Assembly (NCBI RefSeq): GCF_022809115.1
Contig: NZ_JALGBH010000002.1
Span: 434,001-498,000, forward strand
Reading direction: 5' to 3'
Length of the DNA stretch: 64,000 nt
DNA from: Pedobacter montanisoli
GTDB lineage: Bacteria; Bacteroidota; Bacteroidia; Sphingobacteriales; Sphingobacteriaceae
This document shows, in pieces, positions 15,438 to 24,620 of this stretch; the first letter of the stretch is position 1; each line of letters opens with the position of its first letter. Under the pieces are notes generated by a model. That model saw nothing but the letters and a program-made list of their open reading frames with translations, did no database searches and was not told the DNA's origin. Both the position numbers and the translations under genes were made by a program.

Positions 15438-16624
15438 GCTGAATCTTCTGACGAGCTTTTTCTTCTGCTTAGCATTAAGCCCAGGCTCATAACCAGGCTA
15501 GATCCCAGAACTACCATAAATAAGAAAGGTGTACCTATTTGGGCGAGTTTGAGGTCTTGCGGAAGGTTGTAATATAACAAGATGCTAATTAGTCCCCTTG
15601 GCGATACAAATGCTTCGGGCAGGAAATTATCGCGTTTAAAGAAGTATAAATAGGCAAAACGGATAATATAAATGCTCATCAATATAATTAGGCCGTTAAT
15701 GATGATATTGGCATCATCTAGAGCATAAATATCCATAGTAAAGCCAAAGATCACAAAGAAAAAGGTACGGATGATAAAAGCGGTTTCTGCCGATAATTGG
15801 TAAAGCTGGGTAAGGTCGTTGGCCAGGTTCTTGTAAATAAACACGCTCCTAAACCAGGCATGTTTAATGGCATCTGCATTGTTCAAAAATAAGCCAAACG
15901 ATAGAATCAATACCAATGCCGAAAGATGGAAAGATTGTCCGACGGCATATACCAAAATGAGGATAGAGATGATTAGGAAAAACTTGATATGGTGCTTGAT
16001 GCGTCCCATTAAATACAGCAGTGTGATACAAGCCACCACAGATAGTATTAAGATCAATGCTGTGTTTAGGCCCAATTGCCCGAAAGAACTTGGCGTAATG
16101 CTGCGGTTAGAAATGGCAAAGTTGAATAAGATTACGCCCAATATATCAGAAAATGAGCTTTCGTAAATAATAAACTCACGACCGTGTTTGTGCATGCCTG
16201 CCGCCGATGGAATGGCAATAGCCGAACTGATTACACTAAAGGGAATAGCATTTACAAAACAGAGGTACAGGTCTTTGCCCGTAATCTGGTAAATGATAAA
16301 GGTAATGGCTGCAACAGTTACGACTAATATGGAGAGGGCAGATAGAAATGCCCCCTTTATAACCTTATTCTTCTCCTTGGCATATTTTAGCTCTAAGGAA
16401 CCTTCAAATACGATCAGGATTAAGCCTACCGTGCCCAAAGTGGGCAAGATTTCTAAAAAATTGTAGGTATGCAGCTTAAGTTCATCAACCAGAAGCCTTA
16501 AACCTATACCCGAAAGCAGGAGCAATAAAACTGAAGGTAGTTTTGTCTTACTTGCCACAAGATCGAACAAATAAGAAAAAATAACCAGTCCGCTTAGTAT
16601 GATGAGTACGGTATAAGTGGTCAT
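15434..16624 (-). CDS. Cation/proton antiporter, CPA1/CPA2 type
   Basis: 396 residues, about 12 hydrophobic helices. The helix LSGIGLRLLVD and the segment VGLILIVFEGSLELKYAKE followed by SSAIAIPSAAGMHKHG and the unwound region ESSFSDILGVILFNFAI (the ND/DD-like site, here SD) place it in the Na+ or K+/H+ exchanger superfamily. Lacks the C-terminal TrkA/RCK domain of Kef proteins. Which cation is moved is not predictable. No operon partner; 31 bases separate it from the upstream thioesterase gene. Confidence 0.86.
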   Translation of the reverse strand: MTTYTVLIILSGLVIFSYLFDLVASKTKLPSVLLLLLSGIGLRLLVDELKLHTYNFLEILPTLGTVGLILIVFEGSLELKYAKEKNKVIKGAFLSALSILVVTVAAITFIIYQITGKDLYLCFVNAIPFSVISSAIAIPSAAGMHKHGREFIIYESSFSDILGVILFNFAISNRSITPSSFGQLGLNTALILILSVVACITLLYLMGRIKHHIKFFLIISILILVYAVGQSFHLSALVLILSFGLFLNNADAIKHAWFRSVFIYKNLANDLTQLYQLSAETAFIIRTFFFVIFGFTMDIYALDDANIIINGLIILMSIYIIRFAYLYFFKRDNFLPEAFVSPRGLISILLYYNLPQDLKLAQIGTPFLFMVVLGSSLVMSLGLMLSRRKSSSEDSA

Positions 16625-16655
16625 TGGCTTAACAACTTACAGCTTAGAGCTGGTT

Positions 16656-17174
16656 TTAACTTTTGGCAAAAAGTGCCTTTAATTCTACTGCATCGTCAGG
16701 TTGCATTTTGCCTGCCAATACAAGTCTTAGCTGTCTGCGTCTTAAAGCTCCGGCAAACAATTCTAATTCTTCGGTAGTTTCAGGCTTTAATTCAGGAACA
16801 GGGATAGTTCTGCCACTTTGGTCTACTGCTACGAAAGTATAATATGCTTCGTTTGATTTTACCTTGGTGCCCGAAGGGATATTTTGCGCCCATACATCTA
16901 ATCTTACCTCAACAGAAGTGTTAAATGAACGGGTAACTTTGGCTTCAATCGTGATTACATCGCCCAGTTTAATAGGTTGTTTAAACGATACATTATCTAC
17001 AGATGCTGTTACCACAATTCTATTGCAATGTTTTTGCGCCGAAATAGCGGCAGCAATATCCATCCAATGTAACAGACGTCCTCCCATTAAATTGTTTAAG
17101 GTATTGGTATCGTTTGGTAAAACCAATTCATTCATGATCGTGAGTGAATCTTCTGGGCGCTTTGTTTTATTCAT
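16656..17174 (-). CDS. Acyl-CoA thioesterase, hot-dog fold (BFIT/YciA type)
   Basis: 172 residues from ATG 17174 (MNKTKRPEDS); longer in-frame starts would add a poorly conserved extension. The motif LNNLMGGRLLHWMDIAAAISAQKHC (about 25-50) contains the usual Gly-rich loop with Asp nucleophile region, and TASVDNVSFKQPIKLGDVITIEA is the central helix-strand. Hydrolyses acyl-CoA to free acid and CoA. Followed after 31 bases by the antiporter. Confidence 0.9.
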   Translation of the reverse strand: MNKTKRPEDSLTIMNELVLPNDTNTLNNLMGGRLLHWMDIAAAISAQKHCNRIVVTASVDNVSFKQPIKLGDVITIEAKVTRSFNTSVEVRLDVWAQNIPSGTKVKSNEAYYTFVAVDQSGRTIPVPELKPETTEELELFAGALRRRQLRLVLAGKMQPDDAVELKALFAKS

Positions 17175-17281
17175 GCCACAAAAATAAATAAAATAGCCGC
17201 TTTGCATTATTATTTTTTTGTAAAGAAGCTTAATTACCTCGCTTAGCCACAAGTGGGGTAACGATTAAATATGGATTCGTC

Positions 17282-17535
17282 ATACTGAACTTGTTTCAGT
17301 ATTTATCTATTGTATATTGAATTGTCATTGTCACATTGAGCTTCCCGAAGTATCGGGACAAGTTGTCGAAATGTAAGCTCCACAACAATAGGCTTCGACA
17401 GGCTGAGGCTGACACTATTCTTTTGCTTATCGCTTATGCTCAGCCATTACCGTCATGCTGAACTTGCCGAAGTGAATTCGAGACAAGTTATTTCGGCATC
17501 TTATGCTTAACAGACCCTGAAACGAGTTCAGGGTG
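17282..17535. repeat. Compound REP-like repeat block
   Basis: A run of palindromic units in the 489-bp spacer between thioesterase and czcA. ATACTGAA-cttgt-TTCAGTAT (17282-17302) and ACCCTGAA-acgag-TTCAGGGT (17514-17534) are perfect 8-5-8 palindromes. Between them are a CACATTGAGCTTCCCGAAG...CGGGACAAG...CGAAATGT unit (about 17332-17376), a TAGGCTTCGACAGGCTGAGGC unit and a CGTCATGCTGAACTT...GGCATCT unit. The same units in the same order recur at 26500-26785. Confidence 0.85.
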
Positions 17536-17546
17536 ACGATAAACAT

Positions 17547-17573
17547 AAAAAAAGCTGCCCGTTGGGACAGCTT
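17547..17573 (-). terminator. Terminator downstream of czcA
   Basis: Minus strand: AAGCTGTCCCAACGGGCAGCTT then TTTTTTT. The stem is interrupted by one bulged base. It lies 91 bases beyond the czcA stop. Confidence 0.75.
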
Positions 17574-17590
17574 AATCGTGATAAAAATGA

Positions 17591-17611
17591 AATTTACGGG
17601 AGCCGTAAATT
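17591..17611. terminator. Hairpin just after czcA
   Basis: AATTTACGG-gag-CCGTAAATT, a perfect 9-bp stem with triloop, 53 bases past the czcA stop. The minus-strand flank is T-rich but broken, so it is a weaker terminator or an mRNA-end stabiliser. Confidence 0.6.
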
Positions 17612-17663
17612 AGACCTTGAAACAAGTTCAGGGCCTGTCCCGGCTTTTCGGGGGTGACGTGAA

Positions 17664-20600
17664 TTATTTATTCACTTTTTTATGATAGCTCCAGTAAAAT
17701 ATAATTGGATAAACGAAAAGGCAGAAAATAGTGTTGGTGATCAATCCACCAATAACTACTATGGCAAGTGGTTTTGAAGCTTCAGAGCCAATACCTGTTG
17801 ACAAAGCCGCAGGCAATAAACCTATGGCAGCCATTAAAGCCGTCATGATAACCGGACGTACACGGGTAGCCACGCCATCTTTGATGGCATCGGTAAATGT
17901 CCATTCTGGTTTGTGCTTAAGCTCATCAATATTGTGCTTGAATTTGGTAATTAAAATTACTCCATTTTGCACGCAGATACCGAACAAAGCAATGAAACCT
18001 ATACCTGCAGAAATATTGAAATTAATGTGCGTAATGAGCAGGGCAAATATACCACCGATCAGTGCAAAAGGTACATTATTTAATACCAGTAAGGCATCTT
18101 TGATGTTACCGAACAGTACAAATAGAATAAAGAAAATCAATAACAAACTGATAGGTACCGCTTTTGAAAGCTGGCTGGTGGCTCGTTGCTGGTTCTCAAA
18201 ATCGCCGGCCCATTCTAATTTATAGGCTTTAGGTAATTTGATCTGGCTGTTTACTTTTTGTTGCGCTTCTTTGATCACACTACCCATATCGCGGCCACGA
18301 ATAGAAAACTTGATAGCTCCGTAACGTTGGTGTTTATCGCGGTAGATCATGCTTGGACCTGTAATCTTACGGATGGAAGCAATCTCACCCAAAGGTACTT
18401 TGGCTCCAGATAGGGTAGGAATACGCAATTTAGCAATAGAGCTTTCATCATTCCTGAAATCTTCAGGATAACGGATGATCAGGTCGAATTTTTTCTCGCC
18501 TTCATAAATCTGGGTAGCAGCCTTACCACCAATGGCCATTTCTATAACTGCATTAGCATCGGCTGCATTTACGCCATACAATGCCATTTTTTGCTGGTTA
18601 AGATTAATTTGTAATTCTGGCTGGCCTAAGTTCCTTAGGATACCCAAATCTTCTATACCGTTAACCGTTTTCAGGATATTGAAGATCTTTTCTTCGGTGT
18701 GTTCGATGTAATGAAAATCATCGCCAAACATTTTAACCACGATAGAACCTTTTACGCCCGATACGGCTTCTTCAACATTATCTGAGATAGGCTGTGAGAA
18801 GTTTAAGCTAATACCCGGAAATCCACTTAGTTTTTCCTGCATGCGCTCTATAAGCTGCTCTTTAGTTTGCTTGCGTTTCCACTCTTTTTTAGGGTAGATA
18901 TCTACCATAAATTCCATATTGTAAAAACCTGTGGCATCGGTACCATCGTTAGGACGGCCGGTTTGCGAAAGCACTTGTTTAACCTCATCAAAACTCAAAA
19001 AGATCTTACGCATCTGGTTAGATAATTTTTTGGTTTCGCTCAATGAGATACTGAGTGGTGCGGTTGCTCTTACATAAATAGAACCTTCATCGAGGCTAGG
19101 GAGGAACTCCGTACCCAGAAAATTGAAACTTACCAGGCCCAGTATTAGAATACCAATGGAAAAACCTACCACCATTCTTTTCACCTTAAAACATTTGTCA
19201 TACAGTTTTAAGGTGTTGCGTATGATAAATTCTAGGAAGATATTATGCTTTTCTTTAACGTTTTTGCGTAACAGAATACTGGCTAGTGCAGGTACGAGCG
19301 TAAATGTAAGGATGAGGGCTCCCAATAGCGCAAAGCTGAGTGTCCAGGCCAAAGGTGAGAACATTTTACCTTCAACTTTTTCAAAGGTGAAGATGGGCAT
19401 GAGGCCTGTTATGATAATCAGCTTGGCAAAGAAAATACCTTTACCATTTTCAAGGCAGGCTTTTTTGATCAAACCTAATTTGCTAATGGTGTTGAACTTT
19501 TGCATGCCCACGGCCTTGGCCTTGTGGTCTAATATCACAAAAATACCTTCTACCATGACCACGGCCCCGTCTATGATGATACCAAAATCTATAGCTCCCA
19601 TAGAAAGGAGATTGGCCGACATGCCCTTTAATTTTAGACAAATAAAAGCAAACAATAGTGCCAAAGGAATAACCAGCGATACAATAAGGGTTGTACGCCA
19701 ATCGGCCATGAAAAGAAATACGATTACCGTTACGAACAATATGCCTTCAAACATATTGCCCAAAACTGTATGGGTGGCAAAATTTACCAGGTCTTCGCGG
19801 TCGTAAAAAGCTTTGATCTTTACATCGGTAGGTAAGATGTTTTGGTTTACATCGTCTATCTTGGCTTTCAGGCTTTTGATGACCTCGCTAGGGTTTTCGC
19901 CTTTGCGCATCAGTACAATGCCTTCAACCACATCAGGATCGTAATCTCTACCCACCTGACCTAATCTTGGCAGGGCCGATTCAGTAACATCGGCAATGCT
20001 CTTTACATAAATAGGTGTGCCGTTAAAATTATCTACAACAATGTTCCTGATCTCGTCTATATTATTGAGTACGCCAATACCACGTACCACATAAGCTTGT
20101 CCGCCTTGTACAATTACATCGCCGCCCACATTGATGTTACTTTTTGAAACTGCTTCGAACAATTCGGTTGCGCTTACACCATATTGTATGGCTTTTTGTG
20201 GGTTTACCGTAATCTGGTAAGTTTTAACTTCACCGCCAAAACTCACAATATCAGCCACACCGGGTACAGATAGTAACTCTCTTTCAATGGTCCAGTCTTG
20301 TATGGTCTTCAGTTCTCTGATGTTTCTTTTGTTGCTCGTTACGGTGTAACGGTAAATTTCGCCCGTTGGTCCCGTTGCCGGCTGTATATCGGGCCTTACT
20401 CCATCTGGCAGATCGGCATCCGCAATATGGTTATTGACCTGCACACGCCCAAATGCATATTCAACATCATCTTCAAAAGTTACTTTAACTACCGATAAAC
20501 CGAGTAGGGAAGAAGAGCGTATGCTCGTTCTTTTTTCGGTACGGTTCATGGCAATCTCCAGTGGTCTGGTCACAAATTTTTCGACCTCTTCTGCGCTACG

Positions 20601-20774
20601 GCCAGGCCATTGTGTAATAATGGTAATGCTGGTATTGGTTACATCGGGAAAAGCCTCTATGGTAGTATGCTTAAAGCTCAGGTAACCCGAAAGTATGAGG
20701 ATAAAAGTGGTAAAGAATACAAAGTATTTGTTCTTTAATGAAAACCCTATGATATTTTTGATGAACTTGTTCAT
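17664..20774 (-). CDS. czcA: Heavy-metal efflux RND pump CzcA-type
   Basis: 1036-residue inner membrane proton-driven transporter of the HME-RND group. Twelve membrane helices flank two large periplasmic loops, with the normal length. Helix 4 carries DFGIIIDGAVVMVEG (about 395-410); the D...D...E pattern marks the divalent-metal pumps (CzcA, CnrA, NccA) and is absent in Cu/Ag CusA, so Co/Zn/Cd/Ni is the likely substrate. Periplasmic PN/PC loops include the GxxxGDxPDGVRPDIQPATGP-type segment. It is the last gene of the czcCBA run, 25 bases after czcB. Confidence 0.93.
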   Translation of the reverse strand: MNKFIKNIIGFSLKNKYFVFFTTFILILSGYLSFKHTTIEAFPDVTNTSITIITQWPGRSAEEVEKFVTRPLEIAMNRTEKRTSIRSSSLLGLSVVKVTFEDDVEYAFGRVQVNNHIADADLPDGVRPDIQPATGPTGEIYRYTVTSNKRNIRELKTIQDWTIERELLSVPGVADIVSFGGEVKTYQITVNPQKAIQYGVSATELFEAVSKSNINVGGDVIVQGGQAYVVRGIGVLNNIDEIRNIVVDNFNGTPIYVKSIADVTESALPRLGQVGRDYDPDVVEGIVLMRKGENPSEVIKSLKAKIDDVNQNILPTDVKIKAFYDREDLVNFATHTVLGNMFEGILFVTVIVFLFMADWRTTLIVSLVIPLALLFAFICLKLKGMSANLLSMGAIDFGIIIDGAVVMVEGIFVILDHKAKAVGMQKFNTISKLGLIKKACLENGKGIFFAKLIIITGLMPIFTFEKVEGKMFSPLAWTLSFALLGALILTFTLVPALASILLRKNVKEKHNIFLEFIIRNTLKLYDKCFKVKRMVVGFSIGILILGLVSFNFLGTEFLPSLDEGSIYVRATAPLSISLSETKKLSNQMRKIFLSFDEVKQVLSQTGRPNDGTDATGFYNMEFMVDIYPKKEWKRKQTKEQLIERMQEKLSGFPGISLNFSQPISDNVEEAVSGVKGSIVVKMFGDDFHYIEHTEEKIFNILKTVNGIEDLGILRNLGQPELQINLNQQKMALYGVNAADANAVIEMAIGGKAATQIYEGEKKFDLIIRYPEDFRNDESSIAKLRIPTLSGAKVPLGEIASIRKITGPSMIYRDKHQRYGAIKFSIRGRDMGSVIKEAQQKVNSQIKLPKAYKLEWAGDFENQQRATSQLSKAVPISLLLIFFILFVLFGNIKDALLVLNNVPFALIGGIFALLITHINFNISAGIGFIALFGICVQNGVILITKFKHNIDELKHKPEWTFTDAIKDGVATRVRPVIMTALMAAIGLLPAALSTGIGSEASKPLAIVVIGGLITNTIFCLFVYPIIFYWSYHKKVNK

Positions 20775-20799
20775 TTACGCTGCTTTTTGATGAAACGAC

Positions 20800-21888
20800 T
20801 TAATCTTTAAGGCTCTCGAATATGAATACTTGTTTAGAAGCTACTATTTTATCGCCTGGTGCTAAACCTTTGCTGATGTAGGCCATGTTGGCTGTTTTGC
20901 GTCCTATTTCTATTTCCTGGATCCTGATTTTCTTTTGCGGGTCAAGTACCAGTACGTAGTTTTTATTTTCGTCAAAAATGATATTCTCTGGATTGATGGT
21001 AGGTAGATTTATGGGTGCTTTAGCTGTAACTTTAACTGTAGCGATCATACCGGGTTTTAAACTCAAATCTGTATTAGAGATTACCACGCGGGCATTCATG
21101 ACCTTGGTTTCGCTGTCTATTACATTGTAGATCTTATCTATTTTACCCTTAAAAACCCGTTCTGGATAAGGGAGTACAGTAAGCGTTACTTCATTACCTT
21201 CCTGAATGCTAGCGATATCAGACTCGTATATGTTGAGCATTGCCCACACGTTTGAGAGGTTGGCTATTTTAAAGAGACAATTTGCATTGTCTGGACGTAA
21301 GAGCATATTGCTGGTCACGTTTTTTTCTACCACATAACCTGCCACAGGTGATGTTATGCTGTAAATACCTTTGCTGTTACCGCCATTGAGTTTTAGAACG
21401 GTATTGGCTTTTTTATGCTCGGCTTGTTTAATGATCAGGTTATTTTTTGCTTCTTCTAAGTCTTTGGCCGAGATCAATCCGCTTTTGTACATGTCTTCGG
21501 CCTGTTTGTAAGCTCTTTCGGCCACTTTAAGTTCTGCATTTGAACTAGTGGCTTCTTTATCAAATTCAGCCATTTCGGCACTGTTAAGGGTAGCCAGTAT
21601 CTGCCCTTTATTTACTTTATCGCCTAATTTTATGCTTACATTACCAACAACTCCGCTTACCATTGGGTACACAGCTGCCTGCGTATCTTCATTAGGGGTT
21701 ATTTTAGCCGAAAAACTTAGTTCTGTATGGCTGCTAGCATCTTTTACGGTATCAATTTTAAGTTTACTGATCAGCGAATCGGTTAGGACAAATTTTTTAT
21801 CCTCTGCCACTTCTGCTTTCTTACTTGTACAGCTCTGAATACTCAAAGCGGTACCGATCATCAATAGGTAAGCTATTTTACGTGCCAT
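20800..21888 (-). CDS. czcB: RND periplasmic adaptor (CzcB/CusB type)
   Basis: 362 residues from ATG 21888 (MARKIAYLL), which puts a lipobox-like IQSC directly after the signal; the longer frame overlaps czcC and is rejected. Membrane fusion protein linking CzcA to the outer-membrane channel: barrel-sandwich hybrid halves at about 63-95 and 145-175, a helical hairpin between (AELKVAERAYKQAEDMYKSGL), and a C-terminal beta-barrel. No His- or Met-rich metal-binding extension, so substrate choice probably lies in CzcA. 7 bases from czcC. Confidence 0.9.
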   Translation of the reverse strand: MARKIAYLLMIGTALSIQSCTSKKAEVAEDKKFVLTDSLISKLKIDTVKDASSHTELSFSAKITPNEDTQAAVYPMVSGVVGNVSIKLGDKVNKGQILATLNSAEMAEFDKEATSSNAELKVAERAYKQAEDMYKSGLISAKDLEEAKNNLIIKQAEHKKANTVLKLNGGNSKGIYSITSPVAGYVVEKNVTSNMLLRPDNANCLFKIANLSNVWAMLNIYESDIASIQEGNEVTLTVLPYPERVFKGKIDKIYNVIDSETKVMNARVVISNTDLSLKPGMIATVKVTAKAPINLPTINPENIIFDENKNYVLVLDPQKKIRIQEIEIGRKTANMAYISKGLAPGDKIVASKQVFIFESLKD

Positions 21889-21895
21889 CTTTATA

Positions 21896-23152
21896 TTATT
21901 TGAAAATGTTGGTTCCGGTAACAAAATTGATTTCTTCTTTGGTGTTGATTTCATCAAATCTGATTTGATTGTATTGCAGTACATTGTTCTTGAACGATTC
22001 ATAAAAATCCAAGAACTCGATCAGGCTGATGTTGCGTTTGGCAAAATTTGTGGTTACATCGCTCATCATCTGGGTAAAATCATGGTTAAAATTTTTATCC
22101 ATGCCCTCATACAGTTCCTGAGCTCTTAATGCTGATAGGTAAGCTTTGTAAACCTCGTTCTCTAACAGGTTCTCTAGCTGATTGTAATTGTTGTTTTGTG
22201 CGTCTATGGCTATTTTAGCCTTTTTAATTTCGCCCTGATTTCTGTTAAATAAAGGTAAAGGAAGTTTAATGCCCAAGCCTAAAAACTTATCGGGCATATT
22301 TTGGGAAGTATATACCATAGAAAGTTCTATATCTGGTACAGCCATGGCTTTTTGCAGTTTTAGATTTTGCTGCGCATAGGTAAGAGCTGTTTGTGCGTAT
22401 TTAAGATCTACGCGATTTGTTTTTGCAGAATCAAGTAATGTTGTATAAGTTTTATCTTTTAGCGATTCGAAATGCACAGGTTCTGCTACGAGTTGTAAAG
22501 TTGTGTGAGCTGGTACATGTATCAATACTTTAAGATTGGTATTGAGCTCTTCTATGTCATTTTTAAGACTATTGTACTCGGTATTGACACTGTATAACAA
22601 AGATTTGATCCTGATTACTTCTTTGCCAGCAATGTTGCCTTGTTTTAATTGCTGTTCTGATGCACTTAACAATTTGTTCAGCGCTTTGATCTGATCTTCG
22701 TACACTGCTGCAGATTGCTGCAGGTAATAGCTTTTATAGAAGGTGCTTCTTAGTTCATAACGTAAGGTCCTGATCAGGTCGTAATACGCATATTCTTCCA
22801 GTTTTACTCCTGTATTTGCCAGTTGTATGTTCTTATTGCGCTTACCAGCAAGTTTAATAAGCTGCGATACATCTAAACTATAATAACCATTGTTGTAAGA
22901 TGTACCGAGGTACTTTTTATCTGTAGTGTTGTAGAGGTAGTTTTCCTGACTGATCTCTGGATTATCAAACAATTTAGCTGTGATCACCTCTGCTTTTGCC
23001 TGTTCTATATTATAGTTTTGGGCCAATAGCTGATAGTTCTCTTTTAAGAACCTTTTTTCTGCTTCGGGAAGAGTTAAACTGAGTGTATTCTGGGTATGGC
23101 CTGCTTTTGTTAAGACCATAAAAATAAAAGCCAGTGCGAATTTTCTTTTCAT
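21896..23152 (-). CDS. czcC: TolC-family outer membrane channel (CzcC type)
   Basis: 418 residues: signal peptide (cleaved near GHTQN, about 20), then the helical barrel with two OEP repeats, for example LTLPEAEKRFLKENYQLLA and the AQQNLKLQKAMAVPDIELSMVY segment. The channel completes the CzcCBA tripartite exporter across the outer membrane. First gene of the pump operon, 108 bases downstream of the histidine kinase gene; that spacer holds a promoter, an operator-like array and a hairpin. Confidence 0.9.
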   Translation of the reverse strand: MKRKFALAFIFMVLTKAGHTQNTLSLTLPEAEKRFLKENYQLLAQNYNIEQAKAEVITAKLFDNPEISQENYLYNTTDKKYLGTSYNNGYYSLDVSQLIKLAGKRNKNIQLANTGVKLEEYAYYDLIRTLRYELRSTFYKSYYLQQSAAVYEDQIKALNKLLSASEQQLKQGNIAGKEVIRIKSLLYSVNTEYNSLKNDIEELNTNLKVLIHVPAHTTLQLVAEPVHFESLKDKTYTTLLDSAKTNRVDLKYAQTALTYAQQNLKLQKAMAVPDIELSMVYTSQNMPDKFLGLGIKLPLPLFNRNQGEIKKAKIAIDAQNNNYNQLENLLENEVYKAYLSALRAQELYEGMDKNFNHDFTQMMSDVTTNFAKRNISLIEFLDFYESFKNNVLQYNQIRFDEINTKEEINFVTGTNIFK

Positions 23153-23170
23153 GGGTGTTTTGCAAAAACA

Positions 23171-23194
23171 GCTGATTCTTTAAATAGAATCAGC
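23171..23194 (-). terminator. Leader hairpin between kinase gene and czcC
   Basis: Minus strand GCTGATTCT-atttaa-AGAATCAGC (9-bp perfect stem), then TGTTTTTG. It sits after the kinase stop but downstream of the predicted czcC promoter, so it is both a weak terminator for the regulator transcript and a 5' leader hairpin for czcCBA. Confidence 0.7.
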
Positions 23195-23208
23195 CTTTAT
23201 GTTGTCGG

Positions 23209-23268
23209 CAAAACTATCTCCATGAAATTAAAGCCAAATTAAAGGCAAATTAAAATGGAATTAAAATT
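23209..23268 (-). promoter_or_regulatory. czcC promoter with four 11-bp direct repeats
   Basis: Minus-strand TAGTTTTG (23216-23209) is the -7 box. Directly upstream are four copies of AAATTAAA-type sequence at 23225, 23236, 23247 and 23258 (the last GAATTAAA), with an exact 11-bp period. Same-face repeats covering the -33 zone are the layout used by PhoB/OmpR-type activators. The array extends into the last codons of the kinase gene. Confidence 0.7.
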
Positions 23269-24619
23269 TAGGCAGTTTAACAGAAAAGGTGGTTCCTTGT
23301 CCCAGAACGGAATTAAAACTGATTTCGCCTTTGAGCAAAAGAATAATTTTATGTGCCATGTATAAGCCTAAACCCTTGCCTTTGTGTTCTTTATAGGTGT
23401 ACAGGCTTTGAAAAGGCTTGAAAATTTGCTCATAATTTGATGGTTCTATTCCGGTTCCCTGATCCATGATATGGATGTTGATGAAATCTGCTGATGCTGA
23501 AATGGTACAATGAACGGATTGAAAATCAGAAAATTTAAAAGCGTTGGCTATAATGTTGTTAATGGCAATCTGTAACAGTACAGGATTGGTTTTGATCAAT
23601 AAGGCTTCTTGGTTTTGCGAGTTTTCCGAAAAGTTGAGGATAAGTTCTGCATCATGTAATCTTTTCCACTCTTTTTGCAGATCCCAGAGCATTTCATCTA
23701 TACGTATTTCTTGTTGCTCATCTGTACCTATTTCGAGGTCGGACTGTGCCAAACTTAGCAGGCCGTTAATGATATGATCCATTTTTTCTATATCATCAAT
23801 TACAGAAGTAAGTGCTGCTTTGTAATATTCTTCTGTTCGTGGCTGGCTTAGTGTAATTTCGGCACTCATCAAAATACTGGTTATGGGTGTGCGCAGCTCA
23901 TGAGATGCATTAGAGACAAATGTTTTCTGTAGTGCAAACGCCTGCTCTAAATGCTCCATTAAATTGTTGAAATCTTGGGCCAAAAGGCCTATTTCATCTT
24001 TGTTTTTGCCTTCTTGTACTCTGTAATCGAGGTTGTTTGATTTTATTTTTTTTACATCATCTATAAAGAGATCTAAAGGACGTAAAATGCGATTGGCTAC
24101 CCAGCGAGATGATAACAGGATTATAGACAGAATAATAAAGAAGAATACCAGCATTATTTTGCGCAGTTTCTCAGTTCTTTTGAGTGTACTCTGGTCTATG
24201 GCTGATGCCAGTATCACAAAATCGCCCTGATTATCCTTATAAAAGATGCCTACTACTTGTCTTTGTCCTTCTTTGAATTTTAGTTTTTTACGTTGTCTTA
24301 CTTCGTTGATTACGTCGCTTGTCCAGTAACGTTGGTCGTCGCCAATAAATGCAGCGTCATTGCTCATGTTGTAAATGCGTACAACTTCATTGTGCAATGT
24401 TTCTAAGTATTGGTTTCTTACCTTATTTAATGAATCTGAAGAGATTTCATCGGCTTCGAGATATAAGCGAGCAGTAATGTAAGCCCTGTCATTAAGGCGA
24501 TCGTAAAAATCGCTTTCTAAAAATTTGATAAAAGTAAAATAGATGGCTCCAAGCGTGCCCAAAAGCATGGTAGCGCTTATGAGCGTAAAATATAGGGCTA
24601 GCCTGTTCTTTATCTTCAT
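23261..24619 (-). CDS. Sensor histidine kinase, metal-responsive type
   Basis: 452 residues. Two membrane helices (about 8-30 and 155-175) bracket a periplasmic sensor region of about 125 residues; HAMP about 175-228, phospho-His in SNASHELRTP (about 238), and HATPase with N (NNIIANAF), DQGTGI and GLGLYMA boxes. The domain order is that of CusS/CzcS-like kinases. It lies one base after the response regulator and upstream of czcCBA, so it likely senses periplasmic metal and controls the pump. The sensor domain has no clear His/Cys cluster. Confidence 0.92.
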   Translation of the reverse strand: MKIKNRLALYFTLISATMLLGTLGAIYFTFIKFLESDFYDRLNDRAYITARLYLEADEISSDSLNKVRNQYLETLHNEVVRIYNMSNDAAFIGDDQRYWTSDVINEVRQRKKLKFKEGQRQVVGIFYKDNQGDFVILASAIDQSTLKRTEKLRKIMLVFFFIILSIILLSSRWVANRILRPLDLFIDDVKKIKSNNLDYRVQEGKNKDEIGLLAQDFNNLMEHLEQAFALQKTFVSNASHELRTPITSILMSAEITLSQPRTEEYYKAALTSVIDDIEKMDHIINGLLSLAQSDLEIGTDEQQEIRIDEMLWDLQKEWKRLHDAELILNFSENSQNQEALLIKTNPVLLQIAINNIIANAFKFSDFQSVHCTISASADFINIHIMDQGTGIEPSNYEQIFKPFQSLYTYKEHKGKGLGLYMAHKIILLLKGEISFNSVLGQGTTFSVKLPKF

Positions 24620-24620
24620 T

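Noticed and set aside
19123..19806. A 227-residue open frame on the plus strand inside czcA
   Set aside because: It lies antisense to a clear RND pump with strong motifs; such frames are common in long genes, and its protein has no recognisable domain.
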